64,000 bases of DNA from Vallitalea maricola (GCF_036985595.1 NZ_BTPU01000004.1:26613-90612); one strand, 5' to 3'; counted from the stretch's first letter, positions 18,619 through 27,903 are shown. Program-made: numbers and translations. The notes: generated by a model from the sequence alone, not told the origin.

Positions 18619-18906
18619 TATACTGAATTATTCTGAAACTATTCTTACATTATGCTTGCTCTAGCTGATATTTTTCATAACTATATCTTTATTATTGACT
18701 TATTATTTCCCAAATGATACTGATTCTGTACTCTTTTTTAATTTCATATTTTTTACTGTAGTGAGCTTTTCGTCCTAAAAAATTTTAGGATTTTCGGAAA
18801 AGTTTTGTTAGTATACTAATTTTTAATACTATGGTTTTAATGTTGAGTGGGTATATCAAATATCTTCTTATACTTTAAAATAAAAAATTATGAAAGGGGA
18901 AAAAAA

Positions 18907-20601
18907 ATGAAAAAAATATTAATGATTTTGCTAGTTCTTACTATGTTATGTTCCATAACAGCATGTAATAAAACTGAAGAAACTGGAGGAGGAAAAGTTT
19001 CAGGTCATGTTACAATAGGAACTCCTAATTTTAATGGAGATTTTATTGATGGATGGGGTAATAATTCTTATGACGGCAGTATTCGAAAATTTGTATTTGG
19101 TGGTGCCAGCAATAGTCCAGCTGGATTGATGACAAGTAATATAAAAGGAGAAATTGTATTAAATTCAATTACAGATTCAAGAGAAACAAGTGATGATGGA
19201 TTAGTTCATACCTTCAAATTAAAACCAGATTTAGTATATTCAGATGGAACTCCATTAACTGCTGATGATGTTGTATTTACATATAAATTCTATCTAGATG
19301 CTGATGCAATAACAGAAGCTGGAGGATCTACTGATTATCCTGAATACCTAGAAAAAGTAGAAAAAGTAGACGATCTAACTGTAAAATTCACTTTATTAGA
19401 TAAATATTATGCTACTGATAGTCTAGTGTTTATAGAAAATATCATATGTGAAGAGTGGGCAACTAAAGATAAACCAGAAGATAAGACTATTCAACAACAT
19501 GTTAAAGATAGTTTGATTAATAACCCTCTAGGTTATGGTCCTTATAAGATTGTAGAATATAAAGAAAATCAATATGTTAAACTTACTGTAAATGATAAGT
19601 TCATAGGAGATGTGGATGGAGATAAACCTAAGATAAAAGATGTTATAGTAAAAGTTATATCAGAAGAAACAAAGCTTGATGAATTATTAACAGGAAATGT
19701 AGATGTTTTACCAGGATCAGTAAAAGCAGAAAATATTGATGCAGTAAAAGCTGACTCGGATAAATTTAGTTTTTGTCATTACCCAAGACAAGGTTATGGG
19801 CATCTTACTTTCCATAATGACTTTGCTCCAGTAAATCACAAAGAAGTTCGTCAGGCAATATGTTATACAATTGATAGAAAAATATTCCGTGAAGCATTCT
19901 TAGGTAAATATTCTGTAAGTACTGATGGACCTTATACTTTAAACTATTGGATGATAGATGAAAAATGGGTTGATGATAATTTGAATAAGTATACAGCTAA
20001 TAAAGAAAAAGTTGATGAGATATTATCAGGAGCTGGCTGGGCTAAAGGTTCTGATGGTATTTGGGCAAAAGGTGATGAGAAACTTGAAATAGAAGTTCTA
20101 GTACCAGGGCAAGATTGGGCAGATTGCCTTAACCTGACAATTGGTAAAACAGGAGAAGAATATGGTATAAAATTCAATATCTCTCTTATTGATTGGGCAA
20201 TATTCTTGAACCACTACTATGGTAAAGAAATCTCTGATATAAATGAAAGAAAATATCATATGTTTGCATTAGCTTCTTCGCCAGCTATAGTTTTTGATGG
20301 ATATGGCAGCTGGCATTCTGACAATGTTGCCAGTCCTTGGGGAAGCGCTATAAGTGCCAATACAGCTCGTTTTGTCAACGCAAAGAATGATGAATTATTA
20401 ATGACTATGAGAACTGCAGATAGTGATGAAATATATCAAAAAGCATATAGAGAATGGGTAAAATTAACAAACGAAGAAATGCCAATATTACCTTTATATT
20501 CTAATGATTATCATGATCTATACAATAAGAGAATAAAAGGATTTGAAACTAACGCATTCTGGGATTGGGTACCTGCTCTTATAAAATGTACAGTTAAATA
20601 A
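18907..20601 (+). CDS. oppA: Peptide-binding lipoprotein, OppA/DppA type
   Basis: Extracytoplasmic receptor of an oligopeptide importer (SBP_bac_5 family). The mature start is a lipobox LCSITAC with Cys at about residue 20. The family pattern HTFKLKPDLVYSDGTPLTADDVVFTYKF is near residue 95, and REAFLGKYSV and a C-terminal LPLYSNDYHDLYNKRIKGF segment follow. The start is the ATG at 18907 (564 residues), preceded by AAAGGGG. An earlier in-frame ATG at 18847 has no such site and would add 20 non-signal residues. It heads the oppABCDF order. Peptide is the default substrate, but nickel or sugar binding cannot be excluded. Confidence 0.92.
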   Translation: MKKILMILLVLTMLCSITACNKTEETGGGKVSGHVTIGTPNFNGDFIDGWGNNSYDGSIRKFVFGGASNSPAGLMTSNIKGEIVLNSITDSRETSDDGLVHTFKLKPDLVYSDGTPLTADDVVFTYKFYLDADAITEAGGSTDYPEYLEKVEKVDDLTVKFTLLDKYYATDSLVFIENIICEEWATKDKPEDKTIQQHVKDSLINNPLGYGPYKIVEYKENQYVKLTVNDKFIGDVDGDKPKIKDVIVKVISEETKLDELLTGNVDVLPGSVKAENIDAVKADSDKFSFCHYPRQGYGHLTFHNDFAPVNHKEVRQAICYTIDRKIFREAFLGKYSVSTDGPYTLNYWMIDEKWVDDNLNKYTANKEKVDEILSGAGWAKGSDGIWAKGDEKLEIEVLVPGQDWADCLNLTIGKTGEEYGIKFNISLIDWAIFLNHYYGKEISDINERKYHMFALASSPAIVFDGYGSWHSDNVASPWGSAISANTARFVNAKNDELLMTMRTADSDEIYQKAYREWVKLTNEEMPILPLYSNDYHDLYNKRIKGFETNAFWDWVPALIKCTVK

Positions 20602-20616
20602 TTTTATATATTTTTT

Positions 20617-20641
20617 AGTCCCTATCCATAGGATAGGGACT
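20617..20641 (+). other. Perfect intercistronic hairpin between oppA and oppB
   Basis: AGTCCCTATCC and GGATAGGGACT form an 11-base perfect stem with an ATA loop, without a T-run on the plus strand. Such hairpins after the binding-protein gene usually stabilise its mRNA or lower downstream expression, giving more receptor than permease. Confidence 0.65.
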
Positions 20642-20660
20642 ATTAGAAAAGGATGGTAAG

Positions 20661-21701
20661 ATGGAAAATGTAGATATGAAATCACAAGCAGTTTATAAAA
20701 AACCAACTTTCATGGAAAAATACTCCTCTCTTATTAAGTATATACTTAAAAGATTATTATTGATGATACCTGTAATTCTGATTATATCATTAATTATATT
20801 TACGATTGTTGAATTTATGCCGGGTGATCCTTTGAATGCTTTTTTAAATCCTGAACAGCTTACAGGTACAACTGAGGAAATATTACAGAAAAGACAATTC
20901 TTTATAGAAAAACTCGGGCTTAATGACCCATTTATTGTCAGATTTTTCAGATGGTGGGGACAGATTTTAAGAGGTGAATTCGGATACTCTGTTATAAAAA
21001 ATAGACCTGTAAAAGAATTTATTGGAGAGCATTTTATGAATTCATTTAAAGTTAATCTATTTGGCTTTGCACTTGCTTTTATTATTGCTATTGTTGTAGG
21101 AATTAGATCAGCAGTTAAGAGAAATTCAATATTTGATAAATTTTGGACTGTATTTTCTATAGCAGGAATATCATTACCAAGATTTTTTATGGCTATGTTA
21201 TTAATTTTTATTTTCTCAATAACTCTTGGATGGTTACCAATATCAGGAATGAGTGACCCTCTAGGATTAAGACCTGGATACCAATACTATATTTTACCAG
21301 TATCAGTTATCACTTTAGCATCACTTGCACCATTGATAAAATATGTTAGAAATTCAATGTTAGAGGTATTGAAACAAGATTATATAAGAACAGCAAGAGC
21401 TAAAGGGTTAGGCGAAAAAGTTGTCATCTATAGACATGCATTCAGAAATGCACTTATACCTGTTGTTACTTTGCTTGGAGCTTATATACCTGCATTATTT
21501 GGTGGATCCATTATTGTTGAGAAGATATTTGTATGGAATGGTATAGGAAGTTTGATAAGAGATTCATATACTTTCAGAGATAGAAGTGTACTCATAGTAG
21601 CTTTAACTTTCTTTGCTTTATTGACATTGTTAGGGAATCTTATGCAGGATGTTGGTTATTCACTAGTTGATCCTAGAGTTAGAGAAGGAGGTAATAAGTA
21701 A
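20661..21701 (+). CDS. oppB: Oligopeptide ABC transporter permease, OppB type
   Basis: First membrane subunit of the peptide importer, 346 residues with six helices. Recognised by the N-terminal ILKRLLLMIPVILIISLIIF helix, the FMPGDPLNAF segment and the cytoplasmic coupling loop DYIRTARAKGLGEKVVIYRHAFRNALIPVVT at about residues 230-262. AAAGGATGG precedes the ATG. The stop overlaps the oppC start (TAATG). Confidence 0.95.
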   Translation: MENVDMKSQAVYKKPTFMEKYSSLIKYILKRLLLMIPVILIISLIIFTIVEFMPGDPLNAFLNPEQLTGTTEEILQKRQFFIEKLGLNDPFIVRFFRWWGQILRGEFGYSVIKNRPVKEFIGEHFMNSFKVNLFGFALAFIIAIVVGIRSAVKRNSIFDKFWTVFSIAGISLPRFFMAMLLIFIFSITLGWLPISGMSDPLGLRPGYQYYILPVSVITLASLAPLIKYVRNSMLEVLKQDYIRTARAKGLGEKVVIYRHAFRNALIPVVTLLGAYIPALFGGSIIVEKIFVWNGIGSLIRDSYTFRDRSVLIVALTFFALLTLLGNLMQDVGYSLVDPRVREGGNK

Positions 21702-22702
21702 TGACAACTAAGGATGTAAAGGGTAAAGAACAAATATTATCTCCAACTAGGCTTATGTTTTTGAAATTTCGAGCAAATAGGCTGGCAATGTTTGGTTTTT
21801 GGACTTTTTTAGCTATTGTGGTAATTGTATTAGTTTTTACAATATATACAAAAGTAATTAATTATGATTTTGCTAATTTAAGTCAGATTGGTGAAGGTTC
21901 TTATACAGCTCCTAATAGTAAATATTGGTTTGGTACTGATAAATATGGAAGAGATTATTTCTACAGGGTCATAACTGGTGGATACATAGCTTTACAAGTA
22001 GCATTATTATCTACCTTATTAACTATTGGAATTGGTGTAGTTGTAGGTGCTATTTCTGGATATTTTGGTGGTATTGTAGATGTTATTTTAATGCGAATCG
22101 GAGAAATAGTTATTTCTTTTCCTTTTTTAGCATTAGCAATTGCAGTAAGTGCAATTTTTATTGATTATCCAGAAGAAATTAGACTATACATAATGATATG
22201 TATCATTGGTTTATTAAGCTGGCCTGGGCTGGCTAGGATGGTTAGAGCCCAGATTTTATCACTGAAGGAGCAAGAATTCATGACTGCAACAAAAGTACTT
22301 GGTATCTCTACACGTCAGCAAATAACCAAACATCTGATTCCAAACGTAATTGCTTATGTAATAGTATCAGCAACTATTACTTTTGCATCTTCTATAATGC
22401 TAGAGGCTTCCTTATCTTATTTAGGACTTTCAGTAACTGAGCCTGTCGCCACATGGGGAGGTCTTCTTCAAAGAGCATCCTCATCAGTAGTTATGAGAAA
22501 TTATTGGTGGTTGTGGCTATTCCCTGGAATATTACTATTTCTACTTGTAATGAGTGTAAATCTGATTGGTGAAGGACTTAGAGATGCAGTTGACCCTAAA
22601 TCAGAGATAATTAAAAAGAAAAATGTTTTCGTTAGACTATTTGGCAGATTCTTTAGTAAACCATTTGGAGGTGCAAAGGGTGAACAAAGTATTAGAGGTT
22701 AA
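21701..22702 (+). CDS. oppC: Oligopeptide ABC transporter permease, OppC type
   Basis: Second membrane subunit, 333 residues. It has the OppC N-terminal extension, the WFGTDKYGRDYFYRVITGG motif typical of OppC/DppC, and the EAA coupling loop KEQEFMTATKVLGISTRQQITKHLIPN. GGAGGT lies upstream of the ATG within the end of oppB. The last 23 bases overlap the start of oppD, so translation is probably coupled. Confidence 0.95.
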   Translation: MTTKDVKGKEQILSPTRLMFLKFRANRLAMFGFWTFLAIVVIVLVFTIYTKVINYDFANLSQIGEGSYTAPNSKYWFGTDKYGRDYFYRVITGGYIALQVALLSTLLTIGIGVVVGAISGYFGGIVDVILMRIGEIVISFPFLALAIAVSAIFIDYPEEIRLYIMICIIGLLSWPGLARMVRAQILSLKEQEFMTATKVLGISTRQQITKHLIPNVIAYVIVSATITFASSIMLEASLSYLGLSVTEPVATWGGLLQRASSSVVMRNYWWLWLFPGILLFLLVMSVNLIGEGLRDAVDPKSEIIKKKNVFVRLFGRFFSKPFGGAKGEQSIRG

Positions 22703-23666
22703 TAATCTATGTACATATTTTTTTACAGATAAAGGAACTGTGAAAGCAGTAAATGGTGTAGATTTTATAATAGAAGAAGGTAAAACACTTGGTATAGTTG
22801 GAGAATCTGGTAGTGGTAAATCAGTAACCGCCATGAGTATTTTGAATCTAGTAGAAAATCCAGGTGAAATCGTAAACGGGGAAATAATTTTTGAAGGAGT
22901 GAATTTAGTTGATCTTAATATGAAGGAAATGAGGAAGATAAGAGGAAACAATATATCTATGATATTCCAAGAACCTATGACATCTCTCAACCCTGTATTA
23001 AGAATTGGAAAACAATTAATTGAACCAATTATGCTGCATCAAAACTTAACAAAAGATGAAGCATGGATAAAGGCTATAGACCTTCTTAGAAGTGTAAAAA
23101 TTCCCACACCAGAAAGAGTAATTAATTGTTACCCTCATGAATTTTCTGGGGGCATGCGTCAAAGAGTTATGATTGCAATGGCATTAGCCTGTAGACCTAA
23201 GTTACTTATTGCTGACGAGCCGACAACTGCGTTGGATGTAACAATTCAAGCTCAGATTTTCAAGCTTATGAATCAACTGAAAGATACTCTAAATACTGCT
23301 ATAATGTTTATAACCCATGATTTAGGCGTAATAGCTGAATTAGCAGATGATGTTGTAGTCATGTATTGTGGTCAAGTTGTTGAAAGGGCTCCAGTTGAAA
23401 AGATATTTGGTGATAAGGATTATGAGCATCCTTATACAGGGGGTTTATTAAAATCTATTCCGAAACTTGATAAGGATGTAGAAAAACTTGAACAAATAGA
23501 AGGCAGTGTTCCTCACCCACTTAACTTGCCAAAAGGATGTAAATTTGCTCCAAGATGCAAGTATGCAACCGACAAATGCAATGAAGAAATGCCAGAATTA
23601 AAAAAGGTGGAAGAAGATCATTTTGTAAGATGTTTCTATCCAGAAATGGGGAAGGATAATGAATAA
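22680..23666 (+). CDS. oppD: Oligopeptide ABC transporter ATPase, OppD type
   Basis: Cytoplasmic ATPase with Walker A GESGSGKSV, Q-loop SMIFQEPMTSLNP, signature FSGGMRQRVMIAMAL, Walker B LIADEPTTALD, and the C-terminal oligopeptide motif with Cys residues (GCKFAPRCKYATDKC). I chose the GTG at 22680 with GGAGG at 22667-22671 (328 residues, beginning MNKVLEVNNL). Codons further upstream in this frame lie inside oppC and lack a ribosome site. The four conserved Cys may hold an iron-sulfur cluster, as reported for related transporter ATPases. Confidence 0.94.
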   Translation: MNKVLEVNNLCTYFFTDKGTVKAVNGVDFIIEEGKTLGIVGESGSGKSVTAMSILNLVENPGEIVNGEIIFEGVNLVDLNMKEMRKIRGNNISMIFQEPMTSLNPVLRIGKQLIEPIMLHQNLTKDEAWIKAIDLLRSVKIPTPERVINCYPHEFSGGMRQRVMIAMALACRPKLLIADEPTTALDVTIQAQIFKLMNQLKDTLNTAIMFITHDLGVIAELADDVVVMYCGQVVERAPVEKIFGDKDYEHPYTGGLLKSIPKLDKDVEKLEQIEGSVPHPLNLPKGCKFAPRCKYATDKCNEEMPELKKVEEDHFVRCFYPEMGKDNE

Positions 23667-24654
23667 AAATATAATCGTAGAAACTCAAGGATTAAAATTA
23701 TATTTTCCAACTGGGGAAAAAGATAAGGATAAAAAACCATTATCAGTTAAAGCTGTTGATGGAGTGGACTTACAGATATATGAAGGGGAAACATTAGGAT
23801 TAGTAGGAGAATCTGGTTGTGGTAAATCTACAATTGGTAGAACGATACTTAAATTATATAAATCAACTGAAGGTACCATTAAATATAGAAATAAAGATAT
23901 TACTGATTGGTCTGTAAAGCAGATGTTACCATTACGTAAAGAGATGCAGCTAATTTTTCAAGATCCATATTCATCGTTAAATCCTAGAATGACAGTTGGG
24001 CAGATTATTGGAGAGGCATTAGTTGCTAATGGAATGTATAAGAAAAAATCCACTGAATTAGAGGAATATGTTATGGAAATCATGGAGACATGTGGACTTG
24101 ATAGTTATATGATTCACAGGTATCCTCATGAATTTTCAGGAGGGCAGAGACAAAGAATTGGTATTGCTAGAGCACTTGCATTAAATCCAAAATTTGTTGT
24201 GTGTGATGAGGCAGTATCTGCTCTTGATGTTTCTATACAATCTCAGATTATTAATTTATTGGATAGTTTACAGAAAAAATATGGAATGGCTTATTTATTT
24301 ATATCCCATGACTTAAGTGTAGTAAAACATATTAGTGATAGAATTGCTGTTATGTATCTTGGAAATTTCGTTGAATTAGCAACTAAGGATGAATTATATA
24401 ATAATCCTTTACATCCTTATACGAAAGCTCTGCTATCCGCTATACCTGTCACTGATTTAGAAATAATAAAGAATAAGAAAAGAATAGTATTAGAGGGTGA
24501 TATCCCATCTAATGTTAATCCACCATCAGGGTGTAAGTTTCACACACGATGTCCTATTGCAACTGACAAATGTGTAAAAGAGAAACCACAATGGGAAGAA
24601 GTTTCAAAGGGGAGATATGTTGCTTGCCATTATAAAGGAGCTGATATCAATTAA
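23659..24654 (+). CDS. oppF: Oligopeptide ABC transporter ATPase, OppF type
   Basis: Partner ATPase of OppD, overlapping it by eight bases. Walker A GESGCGKST, Q-loop LIFQDPYSSLNPRMTVG, signature FSGGQRQRIGIARAL and Walker B VVCDEAVSALD, with DEA in place of DEP as is usual in OppF. The C-terminal GCKFHTRCPIATDKC repeats the Cys motif of OppD. Length is 331 residues. It is the last transporter gene, and a short membrane-protein frame overlaps its end. Confidence 0.95.
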   Translation: MNKNIIVETQGLKLYFPTGEKDKDKKPLSVKAVDGVDLQIYEGETLGLVGESGCGKSTIGRTILKLYKSTEGTIKYRNKDITDWSVKQMLPLRKEMQLIFQDPYSSLNPRMTVGQIIGEALVANGMYKKKSTELEEYVMEIMETCGLDSYMIHRYPHEFSGGQRQRIGIARALALNPKFVVCDEAVSALDVSIQSQIINLLDSLQKKYGMAYLFISHDLSVVKHISDRIAVMYLGNFVELATKDELYNNPLHPYTKALLSAIPVTDLEIIKNKKRIVLEGDIPSNVNPPSGCKFHTRCPIATDKCVKEKPQWEEVSKGRYVACHYKGADIN

Positions 24655-24841
24655 TATTGAGGATAATGATTCAAGGGGTACTAAAGTAAGGAAAAAAGAA
24701 GATAGTAGTCTTAATGGAACCAAACTAGAGAGAGGTGATACTACCGCTATAATTATAGCAGCACTTACTACAGTTCTTCCATTTGGATTAGGAATCTTTT
24801 TAATATATCTAATTTTTATAAAAATTCTCTTTAAAATATAA
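24617..24841 (+). CDS. Small membrane protein at the end of the opp operon
   Basis: An open frame of up to 74 codons overlapping the 3' end of oppF. The last 35 residues (AIIIAALTTVLPFGLGIFLIYLIF) form one or two tight membrane helices after a charged segment. The start is uncertain. The ATG at 24617 lies far inside oppF, and the AAAGGAG at about 24636 would serve a non-standard codon near 24650. A strong terminator follows immediately, consistent with a real last gene. Function unknown. Confidence 0.5.
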   Translation: MLLAIIKELISINIEDNDSRGTKVRKKEDSSLNGTKLERGDTTAIIIAALTTVLPFGLGIFLIYLIFIKILFKI

Positions 24842-25334
24842 TTTTTCAGTTCTTGTATTAATTAATTTAATGCAAGAACTTGTTTTTTATTTTATATAAT
24901 AAACTAAAAAACTTAATATTGCAAAAAAAACATAAAAAGTAATCTGAAAATACATACACACCACACACATATATATATAATTACAATAAATAATGCTTGT
25001 ATTATTTGTAAAAATAAAATATAATAAATATATAAGAAAATTTAGAATTAATAAATTAGTTGTAGAAATATAAACATATATATTTATTTATCATATAATC
25101 TATTATCATTAACATCTCTGGGCTTTGCGGAAGTAAATTCCAAATGCAATATCAAATTTTTAATTATAATTAGTTTTATCATATGTATTAGATATAAAAT
25201 TCCCAAAAAAATTATTTGATAATAAAATAATATAATAATAAAAAAGATATAAATAAAAAAATATAAAAATATAATTTGCATATATATTATATATAATGCT
25301 AAAAAGTTAAGTGGATGAATGGAGCTGTTTACAT
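24842..25334. other. Non-coding gap before the RiPP cluster
   Basis: After the opp terminator the DNA is extremely AT-rich, with CA/TA dinucleotide runs near 24955-24980. A minus-strand open frame at 25084-25281 is low-complexity Ile/Phe/Tyr and probably chance. A locally GC-richer patch (CTCTGGGCTTTGCGGAAG, about 25116-25133) stands out but matches no element I know. The cluster promoter should lie here, but its boxes cannot be picked out from the AT background. Confidence 0.5.
24848..24887 (+). terminator. Rho-independent terminator after the opp operon
   Basis: AGTTCTTGTATTAA-type left arm from 24848 pairs with TTAATGCAAGAACT (24867-24880) with one mismatch, followed by TTGTTTTTT. Confidence 0.85.
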
Positions 25335-27068
25335 ATGCTAAAAGAGTATCTAAGGAGATATGTCAAATATCTAAGACCATTTATAAATTATGAAGTTATG
25401 ATTTTTATTATTCTAGGGCTAAGTTCATTGATATCTTTAGTTAACCCATTATTATTCAAGGTTATCATAGATAGAATTTTAATTCTAAAAGAAGTTGAAT
25501 TATTAAATTATGTAATAGGTATATTCTTATTCTTTTTTATAATAAATCTTTTGATGTCATTTTGTAATGGTTATCTTAATCTATATGTAAATCAATCCAT
25601 AGCTAAAAATATTAGAAATGATTTAGTGAATCACCTGCAAAAATGTAAACTACATGTTTTGGAAAATATCAAAGTAGGTGATGTAGTAAGCAAGAGTATT
25701 GATGATGTTAGTACAGTGACAGGGTTCATGACAGATACTATCATATCAATAATAAATAATTTGACAAATGTTATAATTACAGCTCTAGTTATGTTCTATT
25801 TCAGTTGGAAATTATCATTGATAGGTATATTATCAGTTCTTATTCAAACTTATATATCAACAAGATATGCCAAAAAAGTAAAAATCAATCAAGAAGAGAT
25901 TAGAGAAAAAGCGTCTGTACATATTAGTTTTTTAAAACAAATTATGTCTAGTATAAAAATAATTAAGGCTTACAGTAAAGAAGAAGCCAATTCCGAGGAA
26001 TACGATAGTTTATTAAAAAGAATAATTCACCTAAGTTATGATAGGTTCTTAATAATTTTTAAGCATAGCAGTTTTGTATCCTTGGTGTCTTTTGTAAGCT
26101 CTATGTTAATTTTTATTATTGCTATATATGAGATATATAAGGGAAATATGACCGTAGGGGTATTCTTTGTTTTTGATACTTTGGTTGAACGATTCAATCA
26201 ATTTTCTAGTGCACTTATAAATATAAATATTAATATACAGAATGTCATAGTAGCATTTGGCAGGATAGAATCTATTTTTAATATGAAGAAAGAGGACAAC
26301 ATATTATTAAATGAAACTATAGAAGGTTCTGATATCATTGTGGACAACCTTAGTTTTAAATACGAAGCAGATAGTGATATTGATGTGATAAAGAACCTTT
26401 CATTACAATTTAAAAAAGGCAGTAAATATGCAATAATCGGTGAAAGTGGAGAAGGAAAATCAACCATATCCAATTTACTAATACGTTTGTACGACATTGA
26501 AGATGACAAAGGAAATATCATAATAGGAAATAAGAACATAAAAAATATTAATATTTATAAACTCAGGCAAAAAATCAGCGTAGTATTTCAAGAAGGTTAT
26601 TTGATAAATGGCAGTATTGAAGAAAACATATTATATGGAAACAGTAATGTGGAAGAAAGATATTTCCAGAAAATTTTGGAACTATGTTATATACAAGATT
26701 TTATCATTCAATTGCCCAATGGAATACAAACTATAATTGGAGAAAATGGCTTCAATCTATCAAGCGGACAGAAACAAAGAATATGTATAGCAAGAAGTCT
26801 TCTCAGAAATTCTGACATATACATTTTCGATGAATCATTTTCTAATCTTGATAAAAAATTGGAAAGTAAGATATACAATAATATATTAAAAGAATTCCAG
26901 GATAAAACAATAATATTTATAATACATAACTTGGACTTGATAAAAGGAATGAATAACATCTGTGTATTGAAAGAAGGTAATATTGAAGCTATTGGAAGTA
27001 GTGATGAGCTTATGAGAAAGTCAGAGACATACAAGGAATTATTGGATAGGGGGAAAAACATTGGATAA
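25335..27068 (+). CDS. ABC exporter (fused membrane and ATPase domains) of the RiPP cluster
   Basis: A 577-residue half-transporter: six membrane helices in the first 300 residues, then an ATPase with Walker A GESGEGKST (about residue 368), Q-loop VVFQEG, signature LSSGQKQRICIARSL, Walker B IYIFDESFSNLD and the switch His in IIHNLD. There is no N-terminal C39 peptidase domain, so it would not itself remove a leader peptide. The ATG at 25335 follows GGAG. An in-frame GTG at 25311 has no good site. It probably exports the mature product of the precursor at 27637. The membrane-anchored protein that follows overlaps it by eight bases. Confidence 0.9.
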   Translation: MLKEYLRRYVKYLRPFINYEVMIFIILGLSSLISLVNPLLFKVIIDRILILKEVELLNYVIGIFLFFFIINLLMSFCNGYLNLYVNQSIAKNIRNDLVNHLQKCKLHVLENIKVGDVVSKSIDDVSTVTGFMTDTIISIINNLTNVIITALVMFYFSWKLSLIGILSVLIQTYISTRYAKKVKINQEEIREKASVHISFLKQIMSSIKIIKAYSKEEANSEEYDSLLKRIIHLSYDRFLIIFKHSSFVSLVSFVSSMLIFIIAIYEIYKGNMTVGVFFVFDTLVERFNQFSSALINININIQNVIVAFGRIESIFNMKKEDNILLNETIEGSDIIVDNLSFKYEADSDIDVIKNLSLQFKKGSKYAIIGESGEGKSTISNLLIRLYDIEDDKGNIIIGNKNIKNINIYKLRQKISVVFQEGYLINGSIEENILYGNSNVEERYFQKILELCYIQDFIIQLPNGIQTIIGENGFNLSSGQKQRICIARSLLRNSDIYIFDESFSNLDKKLESKIYNNILKEFQDKTIIFIIHNLDLIKGMNNICVLKEGNIEAIGSSDELMRKSETYKELLDRGKNIG

Positions 27069-27489
27069 TAAAAAAATGATTATAGCAGTTAAAGTATTGT
27101 TTGTACTTTGTTTTATACTAACCTGTCTTTTCTTGATAGGTCTGAATATGCTGAAAATACAAGAGAAATACATTGTTAATGGTAAATTCTTTGGAAGCGG
27201 TGAAGATACATATTTTATGACTAATATCCTTAACGATAACAGTTTAGGAGAAGTTAATGAGACACTTTCATTTCTGACATATGATTTTTATTTGGATAGT
27301 GAATATGAAGGGATAATTATTGAAAAAAATGAAAGTGAACTTGGTCTTGAAGAAGGAGATGTAATTAGATATAAGATACAGTTTCAACCAAATGTCAATA
27401 CATTTGATCCAGACAAATTATATGAATTTCAAGTGAGTAAGGATGAAAAAAGTCTGCTGTCAATACTACTTGAAAAATCTGGGCTATAA
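27061..27489 (+). CDS. Membrane-anchored protein next to the RiPP exporter
   Basis: A 142-residue protein starting at a TTG with GGGGG upstream, overlapping the ABC exporter by eight bases. It has one N-terminal helix (about residues 7-29), and the rest looks extracytoplasmic and acidic, with beta-type segments (YDFYLDSEYEGIIIEKNESELGL, VIRYKIQFQP). No family is recognised. Position and coupling to the exporter make it a candidate accessory (adaptor-like) or self-protection protein, which is inference only. No cysteine occurs outside the membrane helix region. Confidence 0.75.
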   Translation: MDNKKMIIAVKVLFVLCFILTCLFLIGLNMLKIQEKYIVNGKFFGSGEDTYFMTNILNDNSLGEVNETLSFLTYDFYLDSEYEGIIIEKNESELGLEEGDVIRYKIQFQPNVNTFDPDKLYEFQVSKDEKSLLSILLEKSGL

Positions 27490-27511
27490 AATAATAGTTC
27501 TATTCATTGCT

Positions 27512-27541
27512 GGCTAATCCTTAAATATAAATTAAGATTAG
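27512..27541 (+). other. Inverted repeat ahead of the precursor gene
   Basis: CTAATCCTTAA and TTAAGATTAG pair with one bulged base in the 147-base gap between the membrane protein and the precursor gene. No T-run follows. It may be an operator or an RNA element controlling precursor expression. Confidence 0.35.
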
Positions 27542-27636
27542 TTAATAAACATGGTTTCATAACATTATCTTTTTAATAGTATACATATTTTATCGGATAA
27601 TCTTATGAAATTATGTAAGGAAGGAGGTGCAGTAAT

Positions 27637-27903
27637 ATGTTACCAAAACCTAACATAATCAAAATGCCTAATGCTTCTACAAATATGTTTATGGGTTTGA
27701 ATGGATGCGGTAGTGGATACAGTTCTAAAGCTGCTCAACTTACTGCTCTAGGTACTTGTCAAACTTCTTATTCATGTCATCCCGTATCAGGCGATAACTG
27801 TGTAGATTCAAGCTATAGTTCAGGATGCGGATGGACATTAGGAATTGGAGCAGGCGGTGCTGCTGTAGGAGCTGGTGTTACAGTTGGTATTGCAATAACA
27901 TAA
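27637..27903 (+). CDS. Candidate RiPP precursor peptide
   Basis: An 88-residue peptide behind a very strong AAGGAGGTG site, the best in the cluster, as expected for a highly expressed precursor. It divides into a Pro/Asn/Met N-terminal part (residues 1-22, probable leader), a Cys/Ser/Thr/Gly-rich centre with five Cys at 24, 41, 47, 55 and 64, and a final Gly/Ala/Val stretch (residues 68-88, alternating small residues, helix-forming) ending in IAIT. The C-terminal residue is Thr. The odd Cys number implies that not all are paired. I know no described precursor family that matches. It sits between the exporter and the modification genes, followed by a long hairpin. Alternative: a double-glycine-less class II bacteriocin. 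Confidence 0.82.
   Translation: MLPKPNIIKMPNASTNMFMGLNGCGSGYSSKAAQLTALGTCQTSYSCHPVSGDNCVDSSYSSGCGWTLGIGAGGAAVGAGVTVGIAIT

Larger units (their letters stand above)
18341..18906. other. 566-base non-coding stretch before the opp operon
   Basis: No supported gene. It holds a hairpin directly after the permease, an inverted repeat around a TTGACA (18444-18477), a second stem with a T-run (18584-18618), a CCTAAAA/TTTTAGG stem (18774-18789) and a perfect 12-base palindrome TTAGTATACTAA (18808-18819) about 90 bases before the oppA start. The pieces suggest terminator, promoter and operator elements. A small RNA is possible. Confidence 0.5.

Noticed and set aside
24955..24985. CA/TA dinucleotide run as a CRISPR or tandem repeat
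   Set aside because: Too short and simple, with no spacers or repeat unit. No CRISPR array, rRNA or tRNA gene was recognised anywhere in the window by eye.
25084..25281. Minus-strand open frame of 65 codons before the RiPP cluster
   Set aside because: Low-complexity Ile/Phe/Tyr translation caused by AT-rich DNA, with no ribosome site or recognisable pattern.
27637..27903. Precursor as a SCIFF-type (six Cys in forty-five) peptide
   Set aside because: It has five Cys, a different spacing and a long Gly/Ala tail, and the neighbouring gene set differs from SCIFF loci.
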